This document shows positions 38,748-48,471 of a DNA stretch of 59,514 bases, piece after piece. Within the stretch, counting starts at the first letter, position 1, and the number at the start of each line of letters is the position of its first letter. The stretch lies in assembly GCA_003243915.1 (NCBI GenBank), contig QHCC01000001.1, forward strand, positions 13,565 to 73,078, read 5' to 3'. The position numbers and the translations under genes were made by a program. The stretch comes from Pseudonocardiales bacterium (GTDB lineage: Bacteria > Actinomycetota > Actinomycetes > Mycobacteriales > Jatrophihabitantaceae). The notes beneath the pieces are model-generated. The model was given only the letters and a program-made list of their open reading frames with translations, did not search any database and was not told where the DNA came from.

Positions 38748-38970
38748 GTGCCCTCCGCCGGTCGCTGAATTTGCCCGGAGCGGATCGGTGTCCCTACCCT
38801 GGGTGAGACACATCTAAGTAGGTTTCAGCGCTCCGGCCAAGCTCGTGCGACGGGCGGCCGGTGAAAACACCCGCTGAGGTTCGAGTCTCACCGCCGAGCC
38901 CCATCGTGGCGCGAACACCAACGGCCCGCGACGTTCCACAGCGCAGACGTGCGGCAATCGAGAGGAACCC

Positions 38971-39939
38971 GTGACGAGGCACAGCACCGAACAGGTCCAC
39001 GAACCGGCGCCATGGTCCTTCGCCGAGCCGTGGGGCGGCACCGGCCACGTCACCGACCTCGACGGCCCGGTGCACTGGGTCGACTTCGGCGGCCCCGCCG
39101 GCGGCACCCCCATCGTCCTCGTGCACGGGCTCGGTGGCTCGCATCTGAACTGGGTGCGGGTGGCATCAGCGCTGGCCGAGCGCGGCCGAGTCCTTGCCCT
39201 CGACCTGCCCGGATTCGGCCTGACGACGGCCGGTCGTAGGGCGGTTACCGTGCAGGCGAACGCGGTGCTGCTGGACCGGTTCGTCCGCGAGATCGCCGGC
39301 GCGCCTGCGGTGCTGATCGGCAACTCGATGGGCGGCATGGTGTCACTGATCGAAGCCGACGCCCACCCCGACTCCGTCGCGGGTCTGGTACTGATCGACC
39401 CGTCCCTGCCCGTCCCCCGGCAGCTTCCGGACATGCAGATCGCCTCGCAGTTCCTGATCTATGCAGTGCCCTACTTCGGCGAGCGCTACATGGCGTTCAG
39501 CCGGGGCAGGATGACCGATCGGCAGCTCGTGCACCGCGTCATCGACCTGTGCTTCGCCGATCCCTCGAAGGCCTCCGGCGAACTGGTCGACGCCGCTACC
39601 GCACTCGCCGGTCATCGGCGCACGATGCCGCCGCAGGAGGCACAGTTCCTGCAGGCGGCCCGCTCGCTGATGTTCGTGCTCGCCCGCCCCCAGCGCTACC
39701 AGGCGCTGATGCGGCGCATCGACCGGCCGGTGCTGCTCGTGCACGGCGATCGTGACCGGCTTGTTCCGGTGTCGGCGGCGCACGCAGCACTGGCCGCCAA
39801 CCCGCGGTGGGAGGGTGCGATCCTGGCCGGCACGGGCCACACTCCTCAGCTCGAATCACCGCAGGCCGTCCTGGAGAAGGTCACCCCCTGGCTCGAGCGT
39901 CACCGGCTGGTGCTGCCACCCTCGGGACCGGACAGCTGA
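38971..39939 (+). CDS. Alpha/beta hydrolase
   Basis: 322 residues. Oxyanion segment VLVHGLGGS, nucleophile elbow GNSMGG (Ser), acid in VHGDRDRLVP and His in GTGHTPQLE complete the triad. GTG 38971 has GAGAGGAAC upstream. Substrate unknown. Shares a 220-bp divergent promoter region with the acyl-CoA ligase, so a linked role in lipid breakdown is possible. Confidence 0.9.
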   Translation: MTRHSTEQVHEPAPWSFAEPWGGTGHVTDLDGPVHWVDFGGPAGGTPIVLVHGLGGSHLNWVRVASALAERGRVLALDLPGFGLTTAGRRAVTVQANAVLLDRFVREIAGAPAVLIGNSMGGMVSLIEADAHPDSVAGLVLIDPSLPVPRQLPDMQIASQFLIYAVPYFGERYMAFSRGRMTDRQLVHRVIDLCFADPSKASGELVDAATALAGHRRTMPPQEAQFLQAARSLMFVLARPQRYQALMRRIDRPVLLVHGDRDRLVPVSAAHAALAANPRWEGAILAGTGHTPQLESPQAVLEKVTPWLERHRLVLPPSGPDS

Positions 39940-40172
39940 GGAGCGCGCCGACCGGGCTGGCTAGCTCGTCCCTGATGGCCGAGAAGCCGCGCCAGGTCGC
40001 CGCCGACTGACCCTCGCCGGCGCCGGCCCGGTCGCTCAGCCGCGCCGGGCAGGGTGGGCACACGCCCGGTCGATGACGCGACTGAAGCCGCCCGCTGACC
40101 GGGCAGGACTCCGCGGGCTTACCTGAGCCCATGGCGCGCCGGTTTGGCCACTCGACAGGAAGGGAACAACGC

Positions 40173-41843
40173 ATGACGACGCCGCGTGATCCCGCAGAGC
40201 CTGGAGGGGCCATCTCCGACAACAGTGCAGCCCACGGACCCGCCACCGAGGCGATACCCGGTCAGGCCACAGGATGGCTGCTCGGTGGGCGCTATCGGGT
40301 CATCGACCGCATCGGTGTGGGCGGCATGGCCGAGGTGTTCCGCGCTCACGACGAACTGCTCGCGCGTGATGTGGCGGCGAAGGTCTTCCGCACGCTGCCC
40401 GCCACTCCCGACACGGCCAGCGGCGCCGAGCGTCAAGAGATCGAACTACACGCCCTCGCCCGTCTCAACCACCCGAACCTGATCACGCTCTTCGACGGCT
40501 CCATCAGCGGTAGCGACGGCCCTGCGTTCCTCGTCATGGAACTGATCAACGGTCCCAGCCTGTCCGCGCGCATCGCCGACGCCCCGTTGAGCGAGCCCGA
40601 GGCGCGCGAGGTCGGGATCCAGATCGCGGACGCGCTGGCCTATGTCCACGCCGAGGGCATGGTGCATCGCGACGTGAAACCGGCGAACATCCTGCTCGGC
40701 ACCGACCGCACCGCCGGCGAAAGAACGGTGCGAGCGCGATTGTCGGACTTCGGCATCGTGCGCCTGCTGGGCAGCGAACGGCTGACCAGTGTCGACTTCA
40801 CGCTGGGCACCGCGTCCTACCTTGCGCCGGAGCAGGCCCGCGGCTCGGACGTCGGGCCGGTCGCCGACGTGTACTCGCTAGGTCTTGTGCTCATCGAGGC
40901 GCTCACCGGTGTTCGTTCCTTCGACGGACCGGCCTTGGAGGCCGTCATGGCGCGGCTGTCGCGCGGGCCGGAGGTACCGGCAGACCTCCCGCCGCCGTGG
41001 CCGGAGCTGCTGGCGGCGATGACGGGCAGTGACCCCGAGGCCCGTCCTACTGCCACGCAGGTAGCCGAGACACTGCGGGACAGCCGGATCCGGACCGCGC
41101 CGCTCCCGGCGGCAGCCAGCACCCTGCCGGCAGCAGCCGCCGCGGGTGTGCTGGCCGCAGCGGCTGGGCTGGGTGGGGCAGCTGGTGTCGCGGGAGCAGC
41201 TGGCGTGACAGGAGCAGCTGGTCTGGCACAAACGGCCGGTCCGGCCGGTCCGGCCGGTCCCGCAGGAGCGGGCGGTGCGGGACTGCCCGCTGCCGCAGAT
41301 GCCGAGACGGTCGGTCTCGCGGCGGTCGGTACTGGCGGCCCGACTCCCCCGGCCGTAGCGGACCCGGGGCAAGCCGTCCAGCGGCCCCGACGACGGTGGG
41401 GAACTGGCTGGCTGCTCGCCGCGCTGGGGCTGGTGGCCGTGCTCGCGGTCGGAGCCCTGCTGCTGTTGCGCCCCTCGAACTCCAACTCACCGGCAGACCA
41501 AGGGCCTGGCGGTACCGGGCACGCGACCCGCTCTGTGTCGGGCGTCTCCGGCAACGCCTCGGCTTCGACAGGCGGCTCGGCTACCCGCTCGAGCGGCGCC
41601 CCCACGAGCAGCTCCGCACGCAGCGGCAGTTCGGCGCCCGGCAGCGGCGGGCGCAGCAGTTCGGCACCCGGCAGCAGCCCGCCGCCCAGCAGCGGCGCCA
41701 CGTCCAGCGCGAACACCAGCACCGGCGCCAGTACGGGCTCGACCAGTCCGACGGCTACTACCAGCACACCTCAGGGCGGGGTCGCGGATCCGTCGCCGTC
41801 GCCGTCGCCGTCGCCGTCGACCTCGACGAGTCCGATCGGGTAA
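40173..41843 (+). CDS. Membrane Ser/Thr protein kinase, PknB-like
   Basis: 556 residues. Kinase domain about 30-290: glycine loop IGVGGMAEV, Lys in VAAKVF, HRDVKPANILL, DFGIVRLL, APEQARG. A 110-residue Ala/Gly/Pro-rich juxtamembrane region (PAGPAGPAG runs) leads to one TM helix about 412-433 (WLLAALGLVAVLAVGALLLL) and an extracytoplasmic Ser/Thr/Gly-rich tail without PASTA repeats. ATG 40173 has AGGAAGGGA upstream. The tail may be a wall-spanning stalk and glycosylated. Targets unknown. Confidence 0.93.
   Translation: MTTPRDPAEPGGAISDNSAAHGPATEAIPGQATGWLLGGRYRVIDRIGVGGMAEVFRAHDELLARDVAAKVFRTLPATPDTASGAERQEIELHALARLNHPNLITLFDGSISGSDGPAFLVMELINGPSLSARIADAPLSEPEAREVGIQIADALAYVHAEGMVHRDVKPANILLGTDRTAGERTVRARLSDFGIVRLLGSERLTSVDFTLGTASYLAPEQARGSDVGPVADVYSLGLVLIEALTGVRSFDGPALEAVMARLSRGPEVPADLPPPWPELLAAMTGSDPEARPTATQVAETLRDSRIRTAPLPAAASTLPAAAAAGVLAAAAGLGGAAGVAGAAGVTGAAGLAQTAGPAGPAGPAGAGGAGLPAAADAETVGLAAVGTGGPTPPAVADPGQAVQRPRRRWGTGWLLAALGLVAVLAVGALLLLRPSNSNSPADQGPGGTGHATRSVSGVSGNASASTGGSATRSSGAPTSSSARSGSSAPGSGGRSSSAPGSSPPPSSGATSSANTSTGASTGSTSPTATTSTPQGGVADPSPSPSPSPSTSTSPIG
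41790..41819 (+). repeat. Five tandem CCGTCG units in kinase tail
   Basis: 30 bp of perfect CCGTCG repeats code for Pro-Ser pairs near the kinase C-terminus. Copy-number change stays in frame. Confidence 0.85.
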
Positions 41844-41849
41844 CGGCGC

Positions 41850-42704
41850 TCAGGGCCCAGCTCGATCCAGTCCGCGTTCTGCCTGGCGGTGCCGGACTCT
41901 GGCCTGGCGGGTATGCAGCCGCACCTCGTCCAGGTTCCGGCGGGCGTCGGACAGCTGTTCGATCAGGACAGCTACCCTCTCGTTCTGGTCCCGCTCGGCG
42001 GCCACCGCCGACTGCAGCTCAACGCTCGCGTCCGCGAGCACCGCCTCGGCCTGCGACACGCGCTCGCGGCGCCGGTGCTCGGCGGTGGGGTTCGCCGAGA
42101 CCGCACCCTTCTTCGCCGCCGACTTGCCAACGGAAGGCGTTGGCGCAGCACGTTTCGCGGGTTTCGACGTCCCGGCTGGCCGGCGCGCCGCCTGCTGTTC
42201 AGGCACCGCGGCCAAGGTCGGCCCCGACTCGCCGAATCCGCTCCATTGCGCCGAACGCAGGAGCGTCCCGGTGTGCAGCTGCGCGGCCACGTCCGGATCA
42301 GCCAGCGCCGCTTCGAGTGTCGATGCGACCTCGTGTCGCAGTGATGCCGGCGGCTCGACCTGCTGGCCGAGGTCGAACGCCTGCCGAGTGGCGGCATCGA
42401 TCAGGTCGCGTCGCTTGAGTGTCAGCTGCCGCAACAGCGGGCCGTCCAGCGAATGCTGCGCGTCGCGCAGCTGCCCCGCCAGTTCACCCAGGCCGGCCGC
42501 AACGCCGGGCTCGGACCGCACGAGCCGGTTGATGATCCAGGCCGCAGTCGTGGGGCGGCGCAATCCGGCGATGGCGCGGGCGGCCGCGGCGTCGCCGTCG
42601 TGACGGGCTCGCCGCGCCAGGGCGCCCCGCCGTTGGGTGAATTCCTGCGGGTCGAGCGAATAGAGCTGCTCGATCGCTGCGCTCAGCGCGTCCTCGCTCG
42701 GCAT
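41850..42704 (-). CDS. Conserved hypothetical protein with C-terminal coiled coil
   Basis: 284 residues. An N-terminal helical domain (about 1-110) with RRPTTAAWIINRLVR, a family-type segment I know from unnamed actinobacterial proteins, then a lysine/alanine linker and a coiled coil about 212-275 (HRRRERVSQAEAVLADASVELQ...). No enzymatic motif. Convergent with the kinase gene, stops 6 bp apart. Confidence 0.8.
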   Translation of the reverse strand: MPSEDALSAAIEQLYSLDPQEFTQRRGALARRARHDGDAAAARAIAGLRRPTTAAWIINRLVRSEPGVAAGLGELAGQLRDAQHSLDGPLLRQLTLKRRDLIDAATRQAFDLGQQVEPPASLRHEVASTLEAALADPDVAAQLHTGTLLRSAQWSGFGESGPTLAAVPEQQAARRPAGTSKPAKRAAPTPSVGKSAAKKGAVSANPTAEHRRRERVSQAEAVLADASVELQSAVAAERDQNERVAVLIEQLSDARRNLDEVRLHTRQARVRHRQAERGLDRAGP

Positions 42705-42747
42705 CGTCCCATCGTGCCCGACGGCCCGCGTCCGGTCAGCCGGTGAG

Positions 42748-44193
42748 TCACTCAGGGCGCACGTCGCGCGGTGCCTTGTCCGGTCGCAGTCCGCGCCACG
42801 CGGGATGGCGCAGCAGGCCGTCGGTCGTCCATTCGGTGAACGCGACCTCGCCGACCACGTTCGGCGTCACCCACCGTGCATCGCGGCGAACCGCGGTGGG
42901 CAGGGCAGTGGTGAAGGGTGCCGACTTGCGCTCCAGGCGGCCCAGCCGCGAACCGAGGTCGGCCAGCAACGCGTCGGTGAACCCCGTGCCGACCTGCCCG
43001 ACGTATCGCAGCCGCCCGTCCTCGGGAATTCCCAGCATGAGCGAACCGATCTTGCCCGCGCGGCGGCCGTTGCCCGGCCGCCAGCCGCCGATGACGACCT
43101 CCTGGGTGCGGACGTGCTTGACCTTGCGCCATGCATGCGCCCGCTTACCCGGCTCGTAGCGTGAGTCGCGACGCTTTGCCAGCACTCCCTCCATGCCTTC
43201 GGCCCGACTGGCGGTGAGCACGTCGGCGGCCGGCGCTGAGAAGGCCGGCGAGAGCTGCCACGCCTCGCCGGCGAGGCCGAGCCCGTCCAACTGCTCTCGG
43301 CGCGCGTCGTAGGTCTCGCGCAGCAGCGAGCGGCCGTCGAGATGGAGCAGATCGAAGATCACGTAGATGACGGGCACGCGTGCGGCCAGGCGACGGGCCG
43401 CGGCCGGATCAGCGACGTGCATGCGCTGCTGCAGGGTGCCGAAGCTGGGCCTGCCCTGCGCGTCGAAGGCGACGAGTTCGCCGTCGAGCACCACCTGAGT
43501 GGTGCCGAGCGCGAGCCCCAGCGCTCGCAGCTCTGGATAGCTGACCGTGATGTCGCGGTCGTTGCGTGACATGGCGCGCGCCCGGCCGCCGTCGACGTAG
43601 ACGACCGCGCGGACGCCGTCCCACTTCATCTCGTATGCCCAGTCCTGCTCCTCCGCGGCGGACGGCAGCTCGCCGGGCACCGCGAGCATCGGTTTGATCA
43701 GCGTCGGCAGACGTTCCCACCCGGGCCGGGCAGCAGCGTCCATGCGGTGCATCATCCAGTTCTTCCCGGTCCTGAACAGCACGAAGCGCCCGTCGACACG
43801 GACCCCGTGCAGGACCACCTTCACTTCGCGCTCGGTCCATTTCTCCAGTTCGTAGCTGCCGTGGTCCCAGATCGTGACCACTCCGCCGCCGTACTCACCG
43901 GCCGGGATCGTGCCTTCGAAGCTTGCGTACTCGAGGGGATGGTCCTCGGTCTGTACCGCGAGATGGTTCACCTTGGGATCGGGTGGCAGGCCCTTGGGCA
44001 CCGCCCAGGACACCAGCACACCGTCGCGTTCGAGCCGGAAGTCCCAATGCAGGGCGCTCGCATGATGCTCCTGCACCACGAACCGGTGGCCGGACCCGGA
44101 CTTGCGCGGCCGGGTCGTGGCGGGCGGCACCGGCTCGGACGTCCGGGCCGGGTCGCGACGCCGCCGGTATTCCGACAGATCGCGTCCGGCCAT
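42748..44193 (-). CDS. LigD-like protein: 3'-phosphoesterase plus ATP-dependent DNA ligase
   Basis: 481 residues. PE domain about 30-150 (HRFVVQEHHASALHWDFRLE with the catalytic His residues, IPAGEYGGGVVTIWDHG) followed by the ligase domain: motif I EMKWDGVRAV with the adenylated Lys, DGELVAFD, EGMEGVLAKRRDSRY and KVKHVRTQEVVIGGW. It would process 3' ends and seal DNA during non-homologous end joining. The polymerase domain of full LigD is absent and no Ku gene is in the window. ATG 44193 is chosen at the domain start; the longer ORF overlaps the divergent gene. Confidence 0.9.
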   Translation of the reverse strand: MAGRDLSEYRRRRDPARTSEPVPPATTRPRKSGSGHRFVVQEHHASALHWDFRLERDGVLVSWAVPKGLPPDPKVNHLAVQTEDHPLEYASFEGTIPAGEYGGGVVTIWDHGSYELEKWTEREVKVVLHGVRVDGRFVLFRTGKNWMMHRMDAAARPGWERLPTLIKPMLAVPGELPSAAEEQDWAYEMKWDGVRAVVYVDGGRARAMSRNDRDITVSYPELRALGLALGTTQVVLDGELVAFDAQGRPSFGTLQQRMHVADPAAARRLAARVPVIYVIFDLLHLDGRSLLRETYDARREQLDGLGLAGEAWQLSPAFSAPAADVLTASRAEGMEGVLAKRRDSRYEPGKRAHAWRKVKHVRTQEVVIGGWRPGNGRRAGKIGSLMLGIPEDGRLRYVGQVGTGFTDALLADLGSRLGRLERKSAPFTTALPTAVRRDARWVTPNVVGEVAFTEWTTDGLLRHPAWRGLRPDKAPRDVRPE

Positions 44194-44309
44194 GCTGTCA
44201 TGGTGCCCGATCCTGGCGCCTGGGCCGCGATTCGGCCGGGCGATGCGGGCTAGCCTGATCTCGGCCACCGGTAGGTCGGCCGGACGCCCTGGGGTTGAGC
44301 GGAGACGCA

Positions 44310-45497
44310 GTGACGGCCATCGATCCGAGGGACCGCCCGATCGGGGAGCTGCTGCGCGCGAGCCAGACAGCCCCTCCGGACGCGCTGGTCCACACGTTGT
44401 CGATGGCGGTCGCAGGCTTGGGCGGCAGCGATGTCGTGCTGTACCTCGTCGACTACGCACACGTGGCATTGATGCCCCACCCGGACGAGCTCCCGCACGG
44501 CGAGCAGCCGCAGGTTGCCGCGGTCGACGGGTCGATGGCGGGTCGGTCCTTCGTGTCGGGCGAGCCCGTCGTGTCTGAGCGCGCAGACGGTTGGCACGTA
44601 TGGGTTCCCGTCACCGAGCGGGTCAACCAGCTCGGGGTGCTGTCGATGACGCTGCCCGCGTGGAACGCGGACATCGAAGCGTTCTGCATCGAACTCGGCG
44701 TCGCGGCCGCGCACCTCGTGGTGACCAGTGCCGCCTACACCGACCTGCCACATCTGATGCGACGGCGCCACGACATGGACCTCGCGGCGGAGATGCAGTG
44801 GTCGTTGCTGCCGCCACTCTCGTTCGCCACCGATACCACCACCGTCGCCGGCCTGCTCGAACCCGCCTACGAGGTCGGCGGCGACTGCTTCGACTACGCC
44901 TTCAACTCCGAGGTCCTGGACCTGGCGGTCTTCGACGCAGTCGGGCACGGCCTGGCCAGTGCCGTGCTCGCGTCCCTGCTGATGGGCGCCTACCGGCACG
45001 GCAGGCGCAATGCCGAACACCTGCACCAGCTCGTGGACAGTATCGACGCCGCGGTACGCGACTGCGCCGGCCGGGCACCGTTCGCAACCGGGATCCTGGC
45101 GCGCCTCGACCTGCCTACCGGCCACCTGACCTGGATCACGTGTGGCCATCCGCAACCGATCATCGTGCGCAGAGGCAGCACCCTCGCCGACGTCGAGGTC
45201 CGGCCCGCGCTGCCGGTCGGGCTGGGGGCCCTCGCCGACGTGGTCGGCGAGATCGTCGAGACCGATCTCGAGCCCGGCGACGGCGTGCTGCTCTACACCG
45301 ACGGCGTGGTCGAAGCTCGCAGCGCCGACGGCGAGGCGTTCGGTGAGGATCGGCTGCGCGACCTACTGGCTCGTGAGCACCTGGCCGGCGGTCCGCCGCC
45401 GGAGGTGGTGCGCCGACTGGTTCGCTCCGCCCTGAGCCACACGGACGGCGGCCTTCGTGATGACGCCAGCATGCTCTACATCCGCTGGGACGGCTGA
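44310..45497 (+). CDS. SpoIIE/RsbU-type PP2C phosphatase with N-terminal sensor region
   Basis: 395 residues. The C-terminal 230 residues form a PPM/SpoIIE phosphatase: LQ-type start (AAEMQWSLLPPLSF), EVGGDCFDYAF with metal-binding Asp, DAVGHGLASAVLAS, CGHPQP, LLYTDGVVEAR and DDASMLYIRW. The N-terminal 150 residues look GAF-like. Such proteins dephosphorylate anti-anti-sigma factors. GTG 44310 with GGAG upstream is preferred over TTG 44295. No anti-sigma/antagonist genes adjoin it. Confidence 0.9.
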   Translation: MTAIDPRDRPIGELLRASQTAPPDALVHTLSMAVAGLGGSDVVLYLVDYAHVALMPHPDELPHGEQPQVAAVDGSMAGRSFVSGEPVVSERADGWHVWVPVTERVNQLGVLSMTLPAWNADIEAFCIELGVAAAHLVVTSAAYTDLPHLMRRRHDMDLAAEMQWSLLPPLSFATDTTTVAGLLEPAYEVGGDCFDYAFNSEVLDLAVFDAVGHGLASAVLASLLMGAYRHGRRNAEHLHQLVDSIDAAVRDCAGRAPFATGILARLDLPTGHLTWITCGHPQPIIVRRGSTLADVEVRPALPVGLGALADVVGEIVETDLEPGDGVLLYTDGVVEARSADGEAFGEDRLRDLLAREHLAGGPPPEVVRRLVRSALSHTDGGLRDDASMLYIRWDG

Positions 45498-45520
45498 GTC
45501 ACCGCTCCGGACGCCTGCCG

Positions 45521-46339
45521 TCAGGCCTGTTCGCGTTCGCACCACCAGGTCGAGCGCCCGCCCACTGTGCCGTGCCGCATCGCGGCGCCGCACCGCGGGC
45601 ATGCTCCGCCCGGATGCCGCGCCGCAATTACTCGACCCACGTGAGATCCGCCGCCGGCCAGCGAGCGGTGCAATGCCCTGCGCATCGCCCGGTGCAGTGC
45701 CGCCACCTCGACGGCGTCGAGGCCATCAACGCGTTTCGCCGGCGGGATCTTGCTCTGCCACAGCGCCTCGTCTGCCAGGAGGTTGCCGATACCCGCCAGC
45801 GCCGCCTGGTCGAGCAGGCGTGCCTTGACCGGCGCACTGCCTCGCGACAACAGTTCTCGAAACTCGCGGAGACCGACGTCGAGGGCATCGGGGCCGAGTG
45901 AGCCGATGTCGGGGTCCAGCCGGACACGTCCGAATCGCCGCTTGTCGACGAGCCGCAGGGACACGCCTCGGGCGAAGTGGACGGTGAAGCGATCCCACCG
46001 ATGCTGATGGCCTCCGGCCAGCCCGTGCGTCGAGTCACCTCCCGGCACGACGGCGCCGCAGCGGTCGGTCGCCACGATCCGACCGCCCATGCCCAGATGG
46101 AACCCGAGATGCGGGCCCGGCGAGCGACGCCCGCGCAACGGCGACGTCTGGCACCAGATGAGCTTCCCGCGGCGGTGCGCCCGTTCGATGCGGCGGCCGA
46201 TCAGGGCGGCCTCGAACTCCGCGGCGTTGTGCGGTCGGCACACGTAGCTGTCGACGTCCTCGATCGCCGCGACGCGCTGGCCGAGTACCCACTCCGCGAT
46301 CACGACGCGAGCAGACTCGACTTCCGGAAGTTCAGGCAC
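45521..46339 (-). CDS. Fpg/Nei-family DNA glycosylase
   Basis: 272 residues. Start GTG 46339 places Pro directly after fMet (PELPEVES), as needed for the Pro1 nucleophile; Glu2 and the beta-turn Lys (GKLIW) are present. Helix-two-turn-helix region about 150-215 (GIGNLLADEALWQSKIPP). The C-terminal zinc finger starts CPRCG but ends WWCEREQA, so the fourth Cys is replaced by Glu. It removes oxidised bases and cuts the strand. Specificity (Fpg or Nei) not assignable. Confidence 0.9.
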   Translation of the reverse strand: MPELPEVESARVVIAEWVLGQRVAAIEDVDSYVCRPHNAAEFEAALIGRRIERAHRRGKLIWCQTSPLRGRRSPGPHLGFHLGMGGRIVATDRCGAVVPGGDSTHGLAGGHQHRWDRFTVHFARGVSLRLVDKRRFGRVRLDPDIGSLGPDALDVGLREFRELLSRGSAPVKARLLDQAALAGIGNLLADEALWQSKIPPAKRVDGLDAVEVAALHRAMRRALHRSLAGGGSHVGRVIAARHPGGACPRCGAAMRHGTVGGRSTWWCEREQA

Positions 46340-46405
46340 GGCGTCGATTCTGCTCGTCGTGCCCAAGCCCCCGGCACAGTGCTGGGGCCGCAGCGTGACC
46401 GCTTG

Positions 46406-47668
46406 CTACGTATACGCGTAATGATCCAGGGGGACGTCGACCGCGACGCCGTATGACGTGATCACATGCACGCCGACAATTCCGGCCACGTGAGACGGCG
46501 AGGTGACGTAGAGCAGCGACGAGGACACCACCTGGACGGCCTTGCCCGGCACGCTCCCGAAGTTCACGGCGCTCACCTGCCGGAAGTTGCTGCCGAAAAC
46601 TGCGACCCGCATGCCCCCGACGGTAGGCCCGCCCTTCGGGCTGATCGTTCGGACCACCGGTCGCGCCACATAGGTGAAGTAGTCGGCAACACTGACCGGC
46701 GACACGCCTTGGGTGGTCACGACCTGGACGTTGATCGTGCCCTGGGTGTGTGCCGTCGTGGTGACGTAGAGCTGCGTGTCGGAGAAGACGTGGATCGACG
46801 TTCCCGGAGCACCGGCGAAGCGCACGCCCGTGACGTGCGAGAACCCGCTACCGGTGATCAGCACCCGGGTGCCACCGGAGGTCTTGCCGGAGGACGGTGA
46901 CACCGCCCTGACCGCCGGCGGGCGAACCCCGGTCCGCCCGAAGAGGTCGACGAAGGTGTAGCCGTGCGAGCGGTAGTAGCTGATGATGGCGGGCAGGGCG
47001 GCGACGGTCGCGGGGTTTCCACTCGGCTGGTTGTGCATGAGAATGACCGGATGTAGCTGGCTGACGCCGGCCTCGGCCCGCGACGCGATGCGGCTGACCC
47101 AGTACCCGTCGCCCGAACCGGCGGCTTTCCAGTCCTCGGTGTCCACCGACCAGTACCAGAACGCCATACCGCGTTGTTGCGCGAGGGCCACCGTCGTCGA
47201 GTTTTAGTTGCCGTAGGGCGGGCGGAACAGGCACGGGTAGCGGCCGGTGATGGCAGCTTGCTCGACGCGCTCGCGATCGATCTCGCTGGCTTGCCCGGCC
47301 GCGCCGAGGTTCGGCAGGCTCTGGTGATCCCAGGTGTGGTCGCCGAGGGCGTAGCCGCCGGCCTGCTCCGCTCGCACCGTCGCGGGGTCATGGGCCTCGT
47401 TCAGGCCGAGATTGAAGAACGTCGCGGGCACCCGGTAGGCGGCGAGGATGGCCAGTATTCGTCTGGTGTCGTGGCCGGGGCCGTCGTCGAAGGTGAGGGC
47501 AACCGTCCGCCCGGCGCCCGGCGCGGCGAACCTGACACCGGCGGATACCGGGGAACAGCCGGTGGCCGCCGAGGCGGACAGCCGCGAGAACAGCCCGGTC
47601 ACCTGCATCGCCACGAGCGCCAGGGCGGCGACGATCACCCAAGGCAGCCGAGATCTCACAGACATCAT
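46406..47668 (-). pseudogene. Polysaccharide deacetylase with IPT/TIG domains, interrupted by one in-frame stop
   Basis: From ATG 47668 (GGGAG upstream): signal anchor about 1-27, then a NodB domain with TFDDGPGHDT, GDHTWDHQSL and RPPYGN. At 47204-47206 a TAA stands where family members have an aromatic residue (RPPYGxYN), and the same frame continues with NSTTVALAQQRGMAFWYWSVDTEDW and HPVILMHN, the end of the NodB domain. Two IPT/TIG beta domains follow (about PAVRAVSPSSGKTSGGT and PVVRTISPKGGPTVGG). Without the stop the protein would be about 420 residues. Nonsense mutation or sequencing error. Confidence 0.88.
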
Positions 47669-47760
47669 CGAAGCTCCCGACTGTCGCACCGACACCGCGG
47701 GCGACCCGGCAGGAGACTACGGCACCGGCGCCGGTGCCGTGTGAGGCCGGTCGCCGCAGG

Positions 47761-48471
47761 TCAGGAGAACAACGGCGGTAAGGCGAACAGCATCGCGCTG
47801 GACCAGGTGACGTGGGTGAGCACCGGCGCCAGAATTCCTCCCGAGGCGCGCCGTTGCAGGCCGAGGACCGTGCCGAGCGTGGCCGCGGCGAAGGTCAGCA
47901 CCGGGTTCGCCGTGGCCAGCGTCGTCAGGGTGTAGACCGCCGTCGAGATGGCGACAGGATGGCGCCGCCCGATTGCCGCGAAAAGCGCGCCTCGGAAGAA
48001 GACCTCCTCGGCGATCCCGTTGAGCACGGCGATGACCAGGATGAGGACGAACGATCCGCGGCGAGCGTGTTCCAGGACGTCTGCGGTGAGCGTGCGCAAT
48101 GGACCGACCTCACGGATGACCAGTGCGCCGGCGACGAATACCGCCGCCGCGACCAGGCCGAGCAGGATCGGCGTGGCGACCGGCCGACGCAGCTCGGTGC
48201 GGGCCCGGATCCGGCCCAGGTGCAGCGGCCCGGATGCGGTGCCGCCCAGAATCCAGGTCGCCGCCAGCGCGGCGGTCAGCCAGTAGAACGCCTGGTCGCC
48301 GGCACGTGTGGACAGCGAGAAGCCGAGCAGCGTAGCTCCGACGACGAGGGTGACGAAGACGACCCCGCGGCGCCGGCGCAGCGCTTCGTCAGGCTCTGCG
48401 TGATCGCGCGGCACCTGGTCGATCAATGCGGCACCCAGAGCCCGCTGCGCCCACCCGGGCCATCGGGTCAT
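47761..48471 (-). CDS. CPBP-family intramembrane metalloprotease
   Basis: 236 residues with about six to seven TM segments. Motif 1 EEVFFRG and the later HVTWSSA match CPBP/Abi (CAAX-like) glutamic proteases. ATG 48471 overlaps the stop of the upstream NmrA-like gene (ATGA), so they form an operon. Such proteins process membrane peptides or act in immunity to bacteriocins; no specific role can be inferred. Confidence 0.87.
   Translation of the reverse strand: MTRWPGWAQRALGAALIDQVPRDHAEPDEALRRRRGVVFVTLVVGATLLGFSLSTRAGDQAFYWLTAALAATWILGGTASGPLHLGRIRARTELRRPVATPILLGLVAAAVFVAGALVIREVGPLRTLTADVLEHARRGSFVLILVIAVLNGIAEEVFFRGALFAAIGRRHPVAISTAVYTLTTLATANPVLTFAAATLGTVLGLQRRASGGILAPVLTHVTWSSAMLFALPPLFS

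Noticed and set aside
41396-42418. 340-aa plus-strand ORF over the kinase tail and the 41850 gene
   Set aside because: Arg/Pro/Ala-rich translation typical of the antisense or shifted frame of real genes; no motif.
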